This document shows, piece after piece, positions 24,691-35,705 of a stretch of DNA of 64,000 nt (position 1 is the first letter of the stretch; the number at the start of each line of letters is the position of its first letter). A model generated the notes under the pieces. The model was not told the origin of the DNA. It saw only the letters and a list, made by a program, of their open reading frames with translations, and did not search any database. A program made the position numbers and the translations under genes. The stretch lies in assembly GCF_000283155.1 (NCBI RefSeq), contig NW_004454181.1:21718079-21782078 (forward strand), given 5' to 3'. Source of the DNA: Ceratotherium simum simum (lineage: Eukaryota; Chordata; Mammalia; Perissodactyla; Rhinocerotidae).

Positions 24691-25849
24691 AAATGGTTGA
24701 GATATATGATCATTAAAGACCCTTACAATTCCAAGAATTCATAGCTGTACAGTCTCACAAAAAATCATATAAATGTCTCAAAACCTGTCCTTTTGATGCT
24801 ATCCTTTATCAAGGTCAAGTATCAAACTACACAGGAACTACTCTTTTGTATTTCCTTATACGTATGGTCAATAGGGGAAGATGATTACATTGTGGCCCTA
24901 ATTATCTTAGTGATCTAGAAGAATTTAAATTCTAAGTACCCCTAATCTAGGCTTGATCTCCAAATAGAGATATTTAAAGAGAGCACAGACATAATATAAT
25001 TGAACACATGGTAGAGGGAATGCTACAGAAAATATAGAAATTAATAAAAAGTGTATGTGGATTTACATTCAAAATAGAGTATGGTTTCCCCAGGTGGCTT
25101 CTATAAAGCACTAATTCTGGAAAATTCCCAGAAAAAAAGGTTTTTATGATCAAAATCTTCGGGATATGATGTACCCTTTGACACCTTCCTAGAGAGTCCC
25201 AAAGCATTTAAGTACATCAGAGCTTTGAATCCATTATTTCTCAAACTTGCTTGACCATAGAATCCATTTTTCAGAGAAGACATCAATTAAAACATTTATA
25301 ACACTTATTTAATGGAACACACTACTAAGCATGGGATATAGTAAAACCCAGCAGAGCACATCCCTGCCCAGGCCCAACTGCATTAAAGCCAGTAACTTTC
25401 AAGCTGTAGTCTTTTTAATTAAAAACAAACAAACAAAAGAACCTCTGCTATTCCACTGTATTATCCAGGAACACATCTAGTACTCCATTGTATCTTGATC
25501 CTGACACCCCTGGGAGACCCTACATGAAGCAGCCAGTTGATCTGTGTCTTCAAAACCTGGGAGCTGTAACCTTATTATTTGGAACCATGAAACTTTTCTC
25601 TAAATGGAATGCTTTAGAACGGACTTTGAAGGGCTTTTCCAATACAAATGTTTCTCTATAGCCTTAGTTTGATCACTGAAGGTCAAGGAATCTCAGTGCT
25701 AACAACAAACTACAACTGAAACAATTTATCATTAGCTTTGCACCTCTTTCAATTAACTCAAGGGCCATAATAAAGCTCAGACATTTAAAAACCAGAGGTC
25801 ATATACAGAACAGAATCATAGTGGTAAACAAAACTGTAAGCCAGTTTGG
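24691..25849. other. Intergenic; possible DNA-transposon relic inside
   Basis: TTTCTCAAACTTGCTTGACC and the following 100 bases (about 25235-25345) resemble the 'ttctcaaacttttttggcc' family of old hAT-like relics, at low confidence. Nothing else was recognised. Confidence 0.4.
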
Positions 25850-25965
25850 TTTTCATTCATTCACTGAGCAAGTATTTATTTTAAACCTACCCTGTGCTGG
25901 GAAGTATACTGAGAACAGTACTAAGTTCTGGGGAGTCAAAGAATAATAATTCAGTATAAGTAAAC
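25850..25965 (-). repeat. L2 LINE 3' end fragment
   Basis: TCATTCATTCACTGAGCAAG, TATTTATTTTAAACCTACCC and TGTGCTGGGAAGTATACTGA read as the reverse complement of the L2 3' terminus. Confidence 0.75.
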
Positions 25966-26934
25966 TATCCAGGAGGAATTCAACATTGAGAGGGTCACAC
26001 CCAATCAAGAGATTATTTTAACAGTAAGGGTCAAGAAAGAAACCCCCGTGTGAGTTCTTCCCTCAAATAAGGAGATGGCCAGAGTATAAGCAATGTTTTT
26101 CAGGTTATAAATGAATAGTGCTGGGAATGAGTTAATTTAAACCTGGATACTTGTTCGCCATCATCATCAACAACAATAACAACAACAACATACAATTCTT
26201 TCACTGAGTGGACCAAGAGAGCTGTTTTCAAAGTCAGGACCACTCCAGGAGTCGCTCAGATGGCAGCTCTCCTGTGGCCTCATTAGCTGACTCTCACAAG
26301 GTACACACTGGAGCAGTGTCCTAGATTCACACACACCAACTTGGACATTTATAAAGCACTTTCAGTCCTGACAAGATCAAAAACTCAGCATTCTTTCAAA
26401 TCTCATAATAACTCCCAAACATCCCTGGCTCTGGCTGAGAAAACTGAAAGTGATAAAGCACTTAGATTACAAAAAAAAAAAAAAAACCCGTGGGAATTAT
26501 GGGCTTGTCCTCTTCCTTCTTACAGCATGAAGCATTTATTTGATTTTAATAACACATTTTCCCCTTAGAAAACACTCATTGCATTACCTCCCAAACTGGA
26601 CTTATTTGCAATTGCCATGGTCCTATGATATTGGCAAATTTACCAACAGACTGTGGTTTCCTTGTTAAATGTGGGCTTGCAACCAAACCTCCTATGGTTA
26701 TACTTGAATGTCAATGTGAGACATCTTGGCATTGTGTGTTTATTCCAGCATTGCTCATTGCTACAGTGGGAGTAAAGAAGGCATGTCAACAGGTTTACTA
26801 AAGCTATTTTCTGGGCTATAGCTTGCACAAAGATGATACTTTGGGTTCCTCAGTTTTTCAAAATATCAAACATACCATTTAAAAAATAAAAATAGCTGAA
26901 ATTTTTTGCATACTTGTGTGTCATGCTCCATCAC
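25966..26934. other. Intergenic with (CAA)n and poly(A) runs
   Basis: A CAT/CAA simple repeat lies at about 26158-26190 and a run of As at 26471-26485. A weak MIR-like stretch surrounds 26400-26450. The 75-codon frame at 26341-26568 crosses the poly(A) run and is not credible. Confidence 0.5.
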
Positions 26935-28600
26935 AAATTTTTTTATTGTGGTAAAAACCACAACATTAAATTTACCATCTTAACAATTTTTAAGTGTACA
27001 ATTCAGTAGTGTAGTATATTTACATTGTTGTGCAATGGAGCTCTAGAGCTTTTTCATCTTGCAAAACTCAAATTCTATACCCATTAATCACTAACTCCTG
27101 CTCCTGCCTCTCCTCAGCCCTTGGCAACCACCTTTCTGCTTTGTTCCCATGATTTTAACTATTTTAGATAAGTCATATGAATGGAATGATACAGTATTTG
27201 GCCTTTTGTGACTGGCTTGTTTCATTTAGCATAATGTCCTCTAGGTTCATCTGTGTTGTAGCATGTGACAGAATATCCTTCTTTTTAAAAGCTGCATAAT
27301 ATTCTTTTGCATGTATATATCATGTTTTCTTTATCCATTCATCTGCCAAAGGACATTTGGGTTACTTCCACCTTGAGGCTATTGTGAATAATGCTGCAAT
27401 GAACAAAGGTGTGCAAATATCTTTTCAAGATCCTACATTGAATTTTTTGGATATATACCTAGAAGTGAAATTGCTAGATCACATAGTAATTCTATTTTTA
27501 GTTTTTTGAGGAAACTTTCTATTGTTTTCCATAATGGCGGCACCATTTTACATTCCCACCAATAGTGCACAATGGTTCCAATGTCTATGCATCCTCATCA
27601 ACACCTGTTACTTTCTGTTCTTTTGCTAGTGGCCATCCTAATGGGTGTGAGATGATACCTCATTGTGGTTTTGATTTTCATTTCTCTTACAATTAGTCAC
27701 GTTGAACAACTTTTCATATGCATTTTGGCCATTTATATGTCTTCTTTGGAGAAATATCTATTCAAGTCCTTTCCCCATTTTCTCATCAGGATTTTGTTGT
27801 TGTTGTTGAGTTGTAGAAGTTCCTTATATATTCTGGATATTAACTGTTATGAGATACATGCAAATATTTTCTCCCACTCTATAAGTTGCCTTTTAACTCT
27901 TGATACTTCCATTAATATACAGGAATTTTAAGTTTGATGCAATCCCCTTTGTCTATATTTGCTTTTGTTGCTTGTGCTTTTGGCATCATATCTAAGAAAT
28001 CACTGCCAAATTCAATGTCATGAAAATTTCCCCTGTTTTCTTCTAGGAGTCTTACGGTCATAGGTTTTATGTTGAGGTCTTTAATACATTTTGAGTTAAT
28101 ATTTGTAACATGGTATAAGGCAAGGATCTAATTTCATTCTTCTGCATATAGATACCCCATTTTCCCAACAACATTTATTGAAGAGATTGTCTTTTCCCAT
28201 TGTGTAGTGCTGGTACCTTTGTCAAAAATCATTTGGCCATATATGTGAAGGTTTATCTCTGGAGTCTCTATTCTGTTACATCGGTCTATATATCTGTCTT
28301 TATGTCAGTACCACACAATCTTGATTACTGTTGCTGTGTAGTGTATTTTAAATCAAGAAATATGAGGCTTCCAACTTTGTTCTCTCTTTTAAGACTGTTT
28401 TGACTATTTAGGTCCCTTGAAATTCCATGAATTTTGAGATATTTTTCTCTATTTCTGTAGAAAAATACCATTGGGATTTTGATAGGAATTGCATTGAATC
28501 TGTAGATCACTTTGGGTAGCATGGACATTTTAGCAATGTTAAGTCTTTCAATCCATGAGCACAAGTTATCTTTCCATTTATTTATATATTTTTAAAGTTT
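26935..28600 (-). mobile_element. L1 LINE, ORF2 3' part and 3' UTR, minus strand
   Basis: Read on the minus strand this is the 3' third of an L1. On the plus strand the diagnostic order is TTTAAGTGTACAATTCAGTA (3' UTR), TGGCTTGTTTCATTTAGCAT, AATAATGCTGCAATGAACAA, CATTCCCACCAATAGTGCAC, GTTGTTGAGTTGTAGAAGTT, GCTTTTGGCATCATATCTAA and TTGCATTGAATCTGTAGATC. The 5' end of the fragment lies in the ORF2 region after the reverse transcriptase. Many stops and small indels show it cannot encode protein. Frames of 67-88 codons here are accidental. Confidence 0.93.
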
Positions 28601-28679
28601 ATTTTACATCATACCATTTTAATAGGGTCTTTAGTAGAACAATAAAGTTAAAAAAAAATCTGTAGGCAATATGTTTCTT

Positions 28680-28895
28680 TTTTTTTTTTTTTTTAAAGTT
28701 TTTTTTTTTTTTTTTTCCCCCCAAGGCCCCAGTGGATAATTGTATGTCATAGCTGCACATCCTTCCAGTTGCTGTATGTGGGACGCAGCCTCAGCATGGC
28801 CAGAGAAGCAGTGCGTCGGTGCGCCCCCAGGATCCGAACCCGGGGCGCCAGCAGCAGAGCGCGAGCACTTAACCACTAAGCCACGGCGCCGGCCC
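28680..28895 (-). mobile_element. ERE SINE, 3'-shortened, 15-bp TSD
   Basis: The minus-strand head is GGGCCGGCGCCGTGGCTTAG, then the GGTTCGGATCCTGG B box, CCATGCTGAGGCTGCGTCCC and ACTGGGGCCTTGGGGGG. Two poly(A) blocks follow directly, so the GATGTTAGCTCAGG units of longer copies are missing. GGCAATATGTTTCTT at 28665-28679 is repeated exactly at 28896-28910. The longest open frame in the window (126 codons, minus) is this SINE read through. Confidence 0.97.
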
Positions 28896-29014
28896 GGCAA
28901 TATGTTTCTTAATCTGAGGCCCAATGACCTGCAGTTCCTGAAGCTTTGAAAATGGACACAACTATTTGAGTTTATGTCTTCTGTGGAGCGGAATGGAAAG
29001 ATCAATGGCATTTA

Positions 29015-29110
29015 TTAATCAACTAGTCATTTATTCACTCAGCACTAAAGCATCTGAGTCTGGCACTGGGGATAATGCAGCTAAATTGACAAAGAGCCCT
29101 GCCTTCATGA
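29015..29110 (-). repeat. L2 LINE 3' end fragment
   Basis: AGTCATTTATTCACTCAGCA, GTCTGGCACTGGGGATAATG and CCTGCCTTCATGAAGTTTA are the reverse L2 terminus and its upstream part. Confidence 0.65.
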
Positions 29111-29169
29111 AGTTTATAGGTTTTTGGTGGGTGAAGGATCTATAAAAACCGAAAATTATTGCTAATACA

Positions 29170-29310
29170 ATGTCATTATTTTAAAAAGGGAGGAATCAAG
29201 GCATGGAGAGGTAAAGCAATTTGCCAAAAGTGACAAAGCCAAAAGACGTCAGTCAGACTTGGAACTGGGGAGTCCCCAGCCTCCCCGCTCAGGGTTCTTT
29301 CTTTCTTCCT
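29170..29310 (-). repeat. MIR SINE fragment
   Basis: AAGGCATGGAGAGGTAAAGC, AATTTGCCAAAAGTGACAAA and AGACTTGGAACTGGGGAGTC follow the reverse MIR pattern. Confidence 0.6.
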
Positions 29311-29374
29311 TCTACTGGGCCTCTACTAATACCATTACTAATAATAGAGTTGAAGTTAGTGAGGCAGCAACTGG

Positions 29375-29515
29375 CCTCATAGTTGCCATTTCCTAAAAGT
29401 CAAGTAAGTGTGAGGCGCTAAGTAAAGACTTTGCATACCTCCTTTAATTTATTCCTTCCAAGATCTGTCAGGCAGACATTGTTTCTGTTCTTGACTCAAA
29501 AACTGACAAAAGGCT
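29375..29515 (-). repeat. Probable MIR fragment
   Basis: GTGTGAGGCGCTAAGTAAAG and CATACCTCCTTTAATTTATT are reminiscent of the reverse MIR 3' portion; diverged. Confidence 0.45.
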
Positions 29516-30134
29516 AGTTTTGAGCCAACAGCCAAAGCACCCAAGCCAAAAATCTCTTTGGGCATCAGCATGCTCTTTTTCCAAGGAAGTGATTGGACTA
29601 GATGAGGGAAAGCAAGTCAGCTTTATCTCAAGCTCTAAATCCACTCAAATGACAAAGTGCTCTAAAGCTAAGTGTTGAAAAGCCTTCAGAGATCATGTCT
29701 ATTCTCACAGGCCGAAGGTTCAGATTTCTTTTTCACTAAGGCAAGAAGGGGTGTGGGTGTGTGCACACACGCATGCGTCTATGTTGAGGGAGTGGGTTAT
29801 TGTACATGCGTCACCTTTTCCTCATGTCAAGTAGATAATTATTAAAATATCCATTCTCTGGAAAGTCCTGATTCTAAACACATTTGCCACACTCAATGTA
29901 ACACAAGTCTGTACCTTTCTGAAAATTGAAGCACAAAAGTGGACTCTGTCACACCTCAAACAAAAAAAGGATATTGTGAGAGATTTCCTAGTGATGTCCA
30001 TTAAAATCCCAGTAAGCATTCCTTGTACCATTTGAGTTCTCAGATAAACAACCAAGAGGAAACCATTAGTTCTTTCACATTTAGACAGCCATGGTCCATA
30101 GAGAGCCATTTCTGAAAGGCAATAGTGTGAAGGG
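29516..30134. other. Intergenic, nothing recognised
   Basis: No gene or named repeat recognised. A short GT/CA-rich alternation occurs at about 29752-29772. The 95-codon minus-strand frame at 29822-30109 has no domain. Confidence 0.5.
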
Positions 30135-30350
30135 CAAGACTAGGGATCACAGAGCCAGAATCTCAGTCCAACCACTCACTTACTAAGTTACCAACCACGC
30201 CAAGCCTCAGATTCCTTACCAACACAATGGGGAATATAATAGTACCTATTCGGTTAAGACTGTTTGGAAAAGTAAATTAATTAATAAATGCAAAGTGACC
30301 ATTACAGTGTCTCACAATCCAAGTACTCAGCAAATTATTATTACTGAATG
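30135..30350 (+). repeat. MIR SINE
   Basis: CAGAGCCAGAATCTCAGTCC, ACTCACTTACTAAGTTACCA, CCTCAGATTCCTTACCAACA and AATGGGGAATATAATAGTAC show MIR order over most of its length. Confidence 0.85.
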
Positions 30351-30663
30351 AAGGAGAAAACATTAAGTTTATTTATAATGTGATCACAAAAAGTAAATCT
30401 ATACACAGTTACTACAAGGCCAGGTTTCTACTTAGACCTGCTCCAAGAAGTCCTAGACTACTTATCTATCATCTGTACCTCTCCTGATCAGTAAAGATCA
30501 TCTTTTATGCTTCCTTTGTTTCTTCCACACATACATAGTGCCTTAAGAATGAACAAAAGAAAAAACACAGTTCTGAAGCAGAAAAGAACAGATGTTGGTG
30601 TTCTCAACGTCGGAAATATCTACCTGAATTTCAAAATTTTTGTTATATTTATACAGGGAATTA

Positions 30664-30787
30664 AGAAAGAGTGGAGTGGAGGGAGGATAGAGAGGGGAGG
30701 AGGGAAGAAGTGAGAGCCAGTTTGGGGTCAGAAAAGAGGATAGGCTTTTCCTCCCTTCTTTCTTCCTTTCCTTCCTCCCTCCCTCGC
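30664..30787. repeat. Polypurine tract followed by polypyrimidine tract
   Basis: A G/A-rich block at about 30664-30716 (GGAGGGAGGATAGAGAGGGG) is followed after about 30 bases by a C/T-rich block at about 30746-30786 (CTTCCTTTCCTTCCTCCCTC). The two could base-pair as a loose hairpin. Open frames on both strands across it are compositional. Confidence 0.8.
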
Positions 30788-31142
30788 TGCTATGGTCTGT
30801 CACCCCAAAATTCAAAAGTTGAAATACTAACACCAAGTATGGTGGTTTTAGAAGGTGGGGACTTTGGAGGGTGCTTAAGTCATGAGGCTGGAGCCCTAAT
30901 GAATAGGATTAATGCTCCTACAAAAGAGATTTCACAGACCTCCTTAGCCTTATCCACCATGTGAGGACACAGCAAGAAGAAACCAGCTATGAAACAGGAA
31001 GAGGGCTCTCACCAGAGAAAACAACCATGCTGGTGCCTCCATCTTGGACTTCCAGCCTGCAGAATTGTGACATATAAATTTCTGTTCTTTATAAGCTACC
31101 CAGTCCGGTACTTTGTTATAGCAGCCCAAATGGACTATGACA
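30788..31142 (+). mobile_element. Solo LTR of MaLR/MLT type
   Basis: It starts TGCTATGGTCTGTCACCCCA and ends CAAATGGACTATGACA, the TG...CA form of an LTR. Internal landmarks are AATAGGATTAATGCTCC, ACCATGTGAGGACACAGCAA, ATCTTGGACTTCCAGCCTGC and GCTACCCAGTCCGGTACTTT, all typical of mammalian MaLR LTRs. The polyadenylation signal is decayed (ATAAAT). Flanking CTCGC and CTCCC could be a 5-bp TSD with one change. No internal region is attached. Confidence 0.92.
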
Positions 31143-31639
31143 CTCCCTCCCTCCCTTCTTTCCTTTTTGGTTGGGGCTTTGGGGTAACCTAGGATGATTA
31201 TTTAAGAAAGAACCAAAGAGAAAGAGAACCATGGAGAGATACGAACCAACATGCCCAAGTATATAGGCACAAAAAACATATATAATTAAGATTTGCACCA
31301 AAAAACAAATATAAGCACATTTTCTCATGGCTTTTATCTTAAAATTTATTGAACAATATGGTGCTTCATCCTTTGCCTTGGCCTTCGTTTTCTACTCTCC
31401 CTTTCTTATTAATCACTTTTCTCCTTTGGCTCTCTTTCAACCCTAGTACAGCTATAAGAGCCAAGCAATATACCAAAAAAAAAGGAGATGAAAATATTAG
31501 ATTCTAAATAATTAATGGAAATTTTAATATGTGGGAACAAACAGTAACTCAACACACGACTTAAAAAATATTAACCAAGACAGTGCTATGAATTAGGTAA
31601 GAAAAAATGCTGTTTATATTGTTGTTTCAAATTAATTAG
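31143..31639. other. Polypyrimidine run then unrecognised intergenic sequence
   Basis: CTCCCTCCCTCCCTTCTTTC at 31143-31162 continues the tract that the LTR interrupts. The remainder shows no named repeat or gene. Confidence 0.6.
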
Positions 31640-32060
31640 TGAGGTTTGGGAAATGCATATCCTCAGTCATTGCTAGTGGAAATGTCCCTGGGCCACCATT
31701 TCTGGAGGGCAACTGGCAGAGTACATCAAAAGGCTAAACGAAGGTCTATACACTTTGACCCCTCAATTGCACATTCAGGGAAATTTCTAAGGGAATCTTT
31801 AAGAATTTATGCAAAGATTTATCTAAATTTTAAAGGCTTTATTTTGATATTGGAAAATTAGAAACAATATAAATATCTGACAATGTGGAGTTATTTAAAT
31901 AACGACTATTAAGAACCATTTATTGGGAGAATGATAAATGATATGTGAAGATGTTCATAATAGATTAAGTGCGAAGGCAGATTACGAAGTATTGCATAGT
32001 CCATATGCCATTTTAACACAAAAAATATTTGTGGAAAGCTTCTTCTTTGATAAATGCAAA
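31640..32060 (+). mobile_element. Old L1 (L1M-type) 3' UTR fragment
   Basis: TTCTGGAGGGCAACTGGCAG, CACTTTGACCCCTCAATTGC, AAACAATATAAATATCTGAC and ATGTTCATAATAGATTAAGT are old-L1 3' landmarks, strongly diverged. Confidence 0.72.
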
Positions 32061-32621
32061 ATATGTGTAAGACTTAAGCATAAGAAACTATTTTAGCTAT
32101 AGTTAAGTGTGCTAAGACAGGTTTTATTCCCAGAGAGCTAAAATATGTGTTATATTCCTAATTATATCTAGTCTTTCAGACATAAACTTTCATAATATAT
32201 TCTAGCATTTGGGGTACATTATTAATTTTCCTTCTTTTCTTTCATAATATAACACGTATTGACTGGCTTAAGGCCCAATATCCACTAGTGATGAACAATA
32301 CATCTCCTGCAATTTTCCTGAGCTCCAAATTTTTCCCAAGTTACATTAAATTCATGACCAACAAGGTATATGTTCAGTATCAACACTTTTGTCTTTTTTT
32401 CTTTTCCTTCATTTTTATAAAATGAAGACTAAATGCCTGTAATATTAAACAGCTACACAAATCACGATGTGCAAAGATTGCAGTACTGAAAAGACTGGCT
32501 GGTACATCATGAGACTATAGTCTGAAATGTCTGGATTTCAGCAGATGCATAAAGTGTGCATTTGGTTTGTGAAAGGTGGTTTGGCATCACATAAGTAATG
32601 TTCAAGCAGAGGATGAAAAAA

Positions 32622-32667
32622 GTCAGAATCACCTCTGTATTGAGGTCAGAATCACCTCTATATTGAA
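32622..32667. repeat. Tandem duplication, 23-bp unit, next to an ERE tail
   Basis: GTCAGAATCACCTCTGTATT (32622 on) and GTCAGAATCACCTCTATATT (32645 on) are adjacent copies differing at two positions over 23 bases. The second copy abuts the ERE 3' end. Confidence 0.85.
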
Positions 32668-32892
32668 ATCAGCCCTGAGCTAACATCTGATGCCAATCTT
32701 CTTCTTTTTTGCTGAGGAAGATTGGCCCTGAGCTAACATCCATGCTTATCTTCCTCTACTTTATATGGGACTCCGCCACAGCATGGCTTGACAAGCAGTG
32801 CGTCGGTGAGTGCCTGGGATCCGAACCTGCGAACCCCGGGCTGCCTCAGCGGAGCACACGCACTTAACCGCTTGTGCCACCGGGCTGGCCCC
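32668..32892 (-). mobile_element. ERE SINE, short-body form
   Basis: The minus strand has GGGCCAGCCCGGTGGCACAA, the GGTTCGGATCCC B box, CAAGCCATGCTGTGGCGGAG, AGAGGAAGATAAGCATGGAT and GATGTTAGCTCAGG. It lacks a recognisable poly(A) tail and TSD, so the 3' end seems to have been altered after insertion. Confidence 0.95.
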
Positions 32893-33489
32893 CATCAATT
32901 CTTTTAACAAATAGAATTTAATATGTGGAAATTGTTTGTGAGAGAGAGGAGTACTAGAGAGGCAAAGGGCAACATCTGGTAACACACTAAGCAGCTACAG
33001 CCCCTAAGGCTTGGGTAACAAAGAATGAAATTGCAATGATCAGAACTGAGAAGCTCCAAAGAAGCCACCAGGGATCTAGGACCTAGAATTCTGAGGAGGA
33101 GCCCTCCTTGATTTGCGCTAGTCCTTTGGAGCTTGGAAGGAGGCTCCACAAAGCTGAAACCTACAGCTCTCAGGAAAGGGTGCCTGAGTTTCATTCTGGG
33201 AGTGCAGGAATAATATGGAATCTAACACCAACCCATACAGGAATCAACTGCTGCCTCTGGTAGTAGAGCCCTTGGTGAGATGCAGTTGACAGAATAATGA
33301 AGGAAGATAAAAAAGCAATTCCCTCTGCCAACCTACTGTCTCTCCAGCTTTTCTCTAACTCGCTCAGTTGGCAGGACCTACCAGGGAACCAATAGCAAAA
33401 GGGGATTATGATTTGTCCAGTCCTAACCACAGCATCACAAAGCAAGGTACAGAAGAGTAGATTTGGAGTTGAGTGACAAGAACTTAATA
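32893..33489. other. Probable old unclassified interspersed repeat
   Basis: From about 33060 to 33480 the wording (AGCTCCAAAGAAGCCACCAG, AATCAACTGCTGCCTCTGG, AGTTGGCAGGACCTACCAGG) resembles a moderately common mammalian repeat that I cannot name. Frames of 74-101 codons on the minus strand have no domain. Confidence 0.35.
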
Positions 33490-33660
33490 AAAACATATGT
33501 ATACATACTCACAGGATAAAAACAGCATATACATCAACACGTTAACAGTGGTTATTACTGGATGTGAGAGAAGATTATGAATGATTTAATTCTCTTGGTG
33601 CTTTTCCATTTTCCAATTCTTGTACAAAAAATAAGTCATGACAATTTTCCAAGATTATAC
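33490..33660 (+). mobile_element. Old L1 3' UTR end
   Basis: CATCAACACGTTAACAGTGG, TTATTACTGGATGTGAG and CTTTTCCATTTTCCAATTCT followed by GTACAAAAAATAAGTCATG match the 3' end of old L1 elements. Confidence 0.7.
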
Positions 33661-34135
33661 AAAAAAGCTGACTTCTGATTAAAAGAATGTTAAATGATAC
33701 CATGTAACATTTGGATGTGAAAGCCTCTGGTATATTTGAGGGCTTTTTAGAATGAAATTTCTCATTTACACTAATTTCCCTAATGGCATCAAGAATAAAA
33801 TGGAAACCCCTGTTTACCCAGCTAAACAATGATTAATGCTAAGCATATGGAAGCATATGGCAAGACTAATGAATAATTTTCTCTGTTTAAACACGGTAAT
33901 TGTTTTGTGAAATAGGCTAGCACAGGGTTTAAATGAGGTTACCAGATCAAAACCAAATATTAATCAACTGGTTAATAATTTTGGCAACACCATTTACAAT
34001 GAAAATAGGATAAAATAACTATTAGAGAAATAAACATCCCCTAAAACACATTAAAATTTAGCAGTAATGGATATTATCTTAGTCTATTTCTGCGGCTTGT
34101 TTCAGTTTTCCCAGTGACTTGATGGTTGTAATCAT

Positions 34136-34160
34136 CACCATCACCACCACCACCACAGCT
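34136..34160. repeat. (CAY)n microsatellite
   Basis: About eight CAT/CAC trinucleotides. Confidence 0.85.
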
Positions 34161-34164
34161 ATTA

Positions 34165-34264
34165 TTTATTGAGCACTTACTATATGCTCAATATGTGTTA
34201 TATGATTACTTGATTGTATTCCTCACAACAATCCTATGGGATTTGTGCTATCATTTTCATTTTT
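34165..34264 (-). repeat. MIR SINE, distal half of a split copy
   Basis: TTTATTGAGCACTTACTATA and CCTCACAACAATCCTATGGG are the reverse MIR 3' half. The other half resumes after the ERE at 34537. Confidence 0.82.
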
Positions 34265-34536
34265 CTTTATTCCATTATTATTATTATTATTATTATTTTT
34301 GGTGAGGAAGATTAGCCCTGAGCTAACATCTGTTGCCAATCCTCCTCTTTTTGCTGAGGAAGATTGGCCCTAGGCTAACATCCATGCCCATCTTCCTCTA
34401 TTTTATATGTGGGACACCTGACACAGCATGGCTCGATAAGCGGTGTGTAGGTCCAGGCCTGGGATCCAAATCTATGAGCCCCGGGCAGCTGAAGCAGAGT
34501 ACGCAAACTTAACCACTATGCCATCGGGCTGGCCCC
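34265..34536 (-). mobile_element. ERE SINE inserted in a MIR
   Basis: The minus strand reads GGGGCCAGCCCGATGGCATA, a decayed B box (GATTTGGATCCC), GAGCCATGCTGTGTCAGGTG, TAGAGGAAGATGGGCATGGA and two GATGTTAGC units, then a tail that became (TAA)n (plus-strand TTA repeat at 34272-34296). TATCATTTTCATTTTT (34249-34264) and TACCATTTCCATTTTT (34537-34552) are a 16-bp TSD with two differences. Confidence 0.95.
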
Positions 34537-34650
34537 TACCATTTCCATTTTTGAGTTCAGGGAATTGAGCCACAAATGGTTTAACCATCTGGCCCAAGAT
34601 CATACAAGCAGTAAAGGCAGAGGCAGAACTCCAAAGGAGCTTAATTCTTC
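34537..34650 (-). repeat. MIR SINE, proximal half of a split copy
   Basis: CATTTCCATTTTTGAGTTCA, GGAATTGAGCCACAAATGG and CAAGATCATACAAGCAGTAA complete the reverse MIR begun at 34165. Confidence 0.8.
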
Positions 34651-34939
34651 AGGGTATTATATTAGTACAATATTATAATATTATTAATCAATTTAAGGTA
34701 ATATATTACTAATAAATTTAAATTCTATTATAATTTTAATCACTTCAAGGTATTACATTTAATCAATTCAAATTCCACTTATTTATTCTATCATTGTATT
34801 ACTTCATCTGTAGTTTATATATGTAAAACAGCTTACATTCCTAAGTAGAATATAATACCTTTGACTGTTTTCCCTCTACCAATGTATATTATTTAAATTA
34901 CTATATGGCTAGTAATTTCTCAATAATAAAAATAGGCGA

Positions 34940-35190
34940 GGGGCTGGCCCGGTGGTGCAAGTGGTTAAGTGCGTGCGCTCTGCTGCAGTGGCCCAGGGTT
35001 CGCCAGTTCAGATCCTGGGCGCTTACCGACACACCGCTTGGCAAGCCATGCTGTGGTAGCGTCCCATATAAAGTAGAGGAAGATGGGCACGGATGTTAGC
35101 TCAGGGCCAGTCTTCCTCAGCAAAAAAAAAAAGAGGAGGGTTGGCAGATGTTAGCTCAGGACTGGTCCTCCTCACACACACACACAAAAA
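34940..35190 (+). mobile_element. ERE SINE, short-body form
   Basis: GGGGCTGGCCCGGTGGTGCA, then GGTTCGCCAGTTCAGATCC (a mutated B box), GCCATGCTGTGGTAGCG, TAAAGTAGAGGAAGATGGGC and two GATGTTAGCTCAGG units, ending in (CA)n and A-rich tail. AAATAGGCGAG upstream and ATATAGGTGAG downstream form an imperfect TSD. Confidence 0.96.
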
Positions 35191-35705
35191 ATATATATAG
35201 GTGAGTTTCATGTATTAAACATATCTTTTTAGAGAGAATATTAAACACCCAAATAATTTACTTTAAATGATTGTCTACTTAAAATTTAAAATTTTAACAT
35301 GTTCAGATAAAGGTCTATTATGTATGACACTACAGGCAATTGAAAGAACCTCTGGTCCTCTAGCTGTTTTTTTTGTCCTATTTTTTGATCCTAGTAGTTT
35401 CTTGAGGATATAGGCCAGGACTGGGATGTCCACAACATGAACGCTGCCACTCTTCCATCCTGCAGCCATCAAATCCAAGCCCTGAACTCATTTCCTTAGA
35501 ACCCATTTGTGACTTTAAAATCTCTCAACAGGTGGAGTTTCCAAGTTGGTGAACACGTGGAGGTGCCAGGAGGGTGAGGTGCCCCCCACCCACCCCACAC
35601 ATTATCCTATGATTCTCTTCCATTTGGGTGTTCCTGGGTTGTATTCCTTCATAATAAGCTTGTAAACAAACTGGTGGAAATAAAAGCCTGTTGGAGAAGG
35701 TCTTG
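35191..35705. other. Unclassified sequence, partly an old interspersed repeat
   Basis: CACATTATCCTATGATTCTC, CATTTGGGTGTTCCTGGGTT and CCTTCATAATAAGCTTGTAA (35595-35670) resemble the 3' end of a common mammalian repeat with an ATAATAAAC-type signal. The class is uncertain. Frames of 67-85 codons on the minus strand have no domain. Confidence 0.35.

Noticed and set aside
28631..29011. Longest open frame (126 codons, minus strand)
   Set aside because: It is a read-through of an ERE SINE and its poly(A) tract. The same peptide pieces appear in frames at other EREs (13314-13526, 57515-57796).
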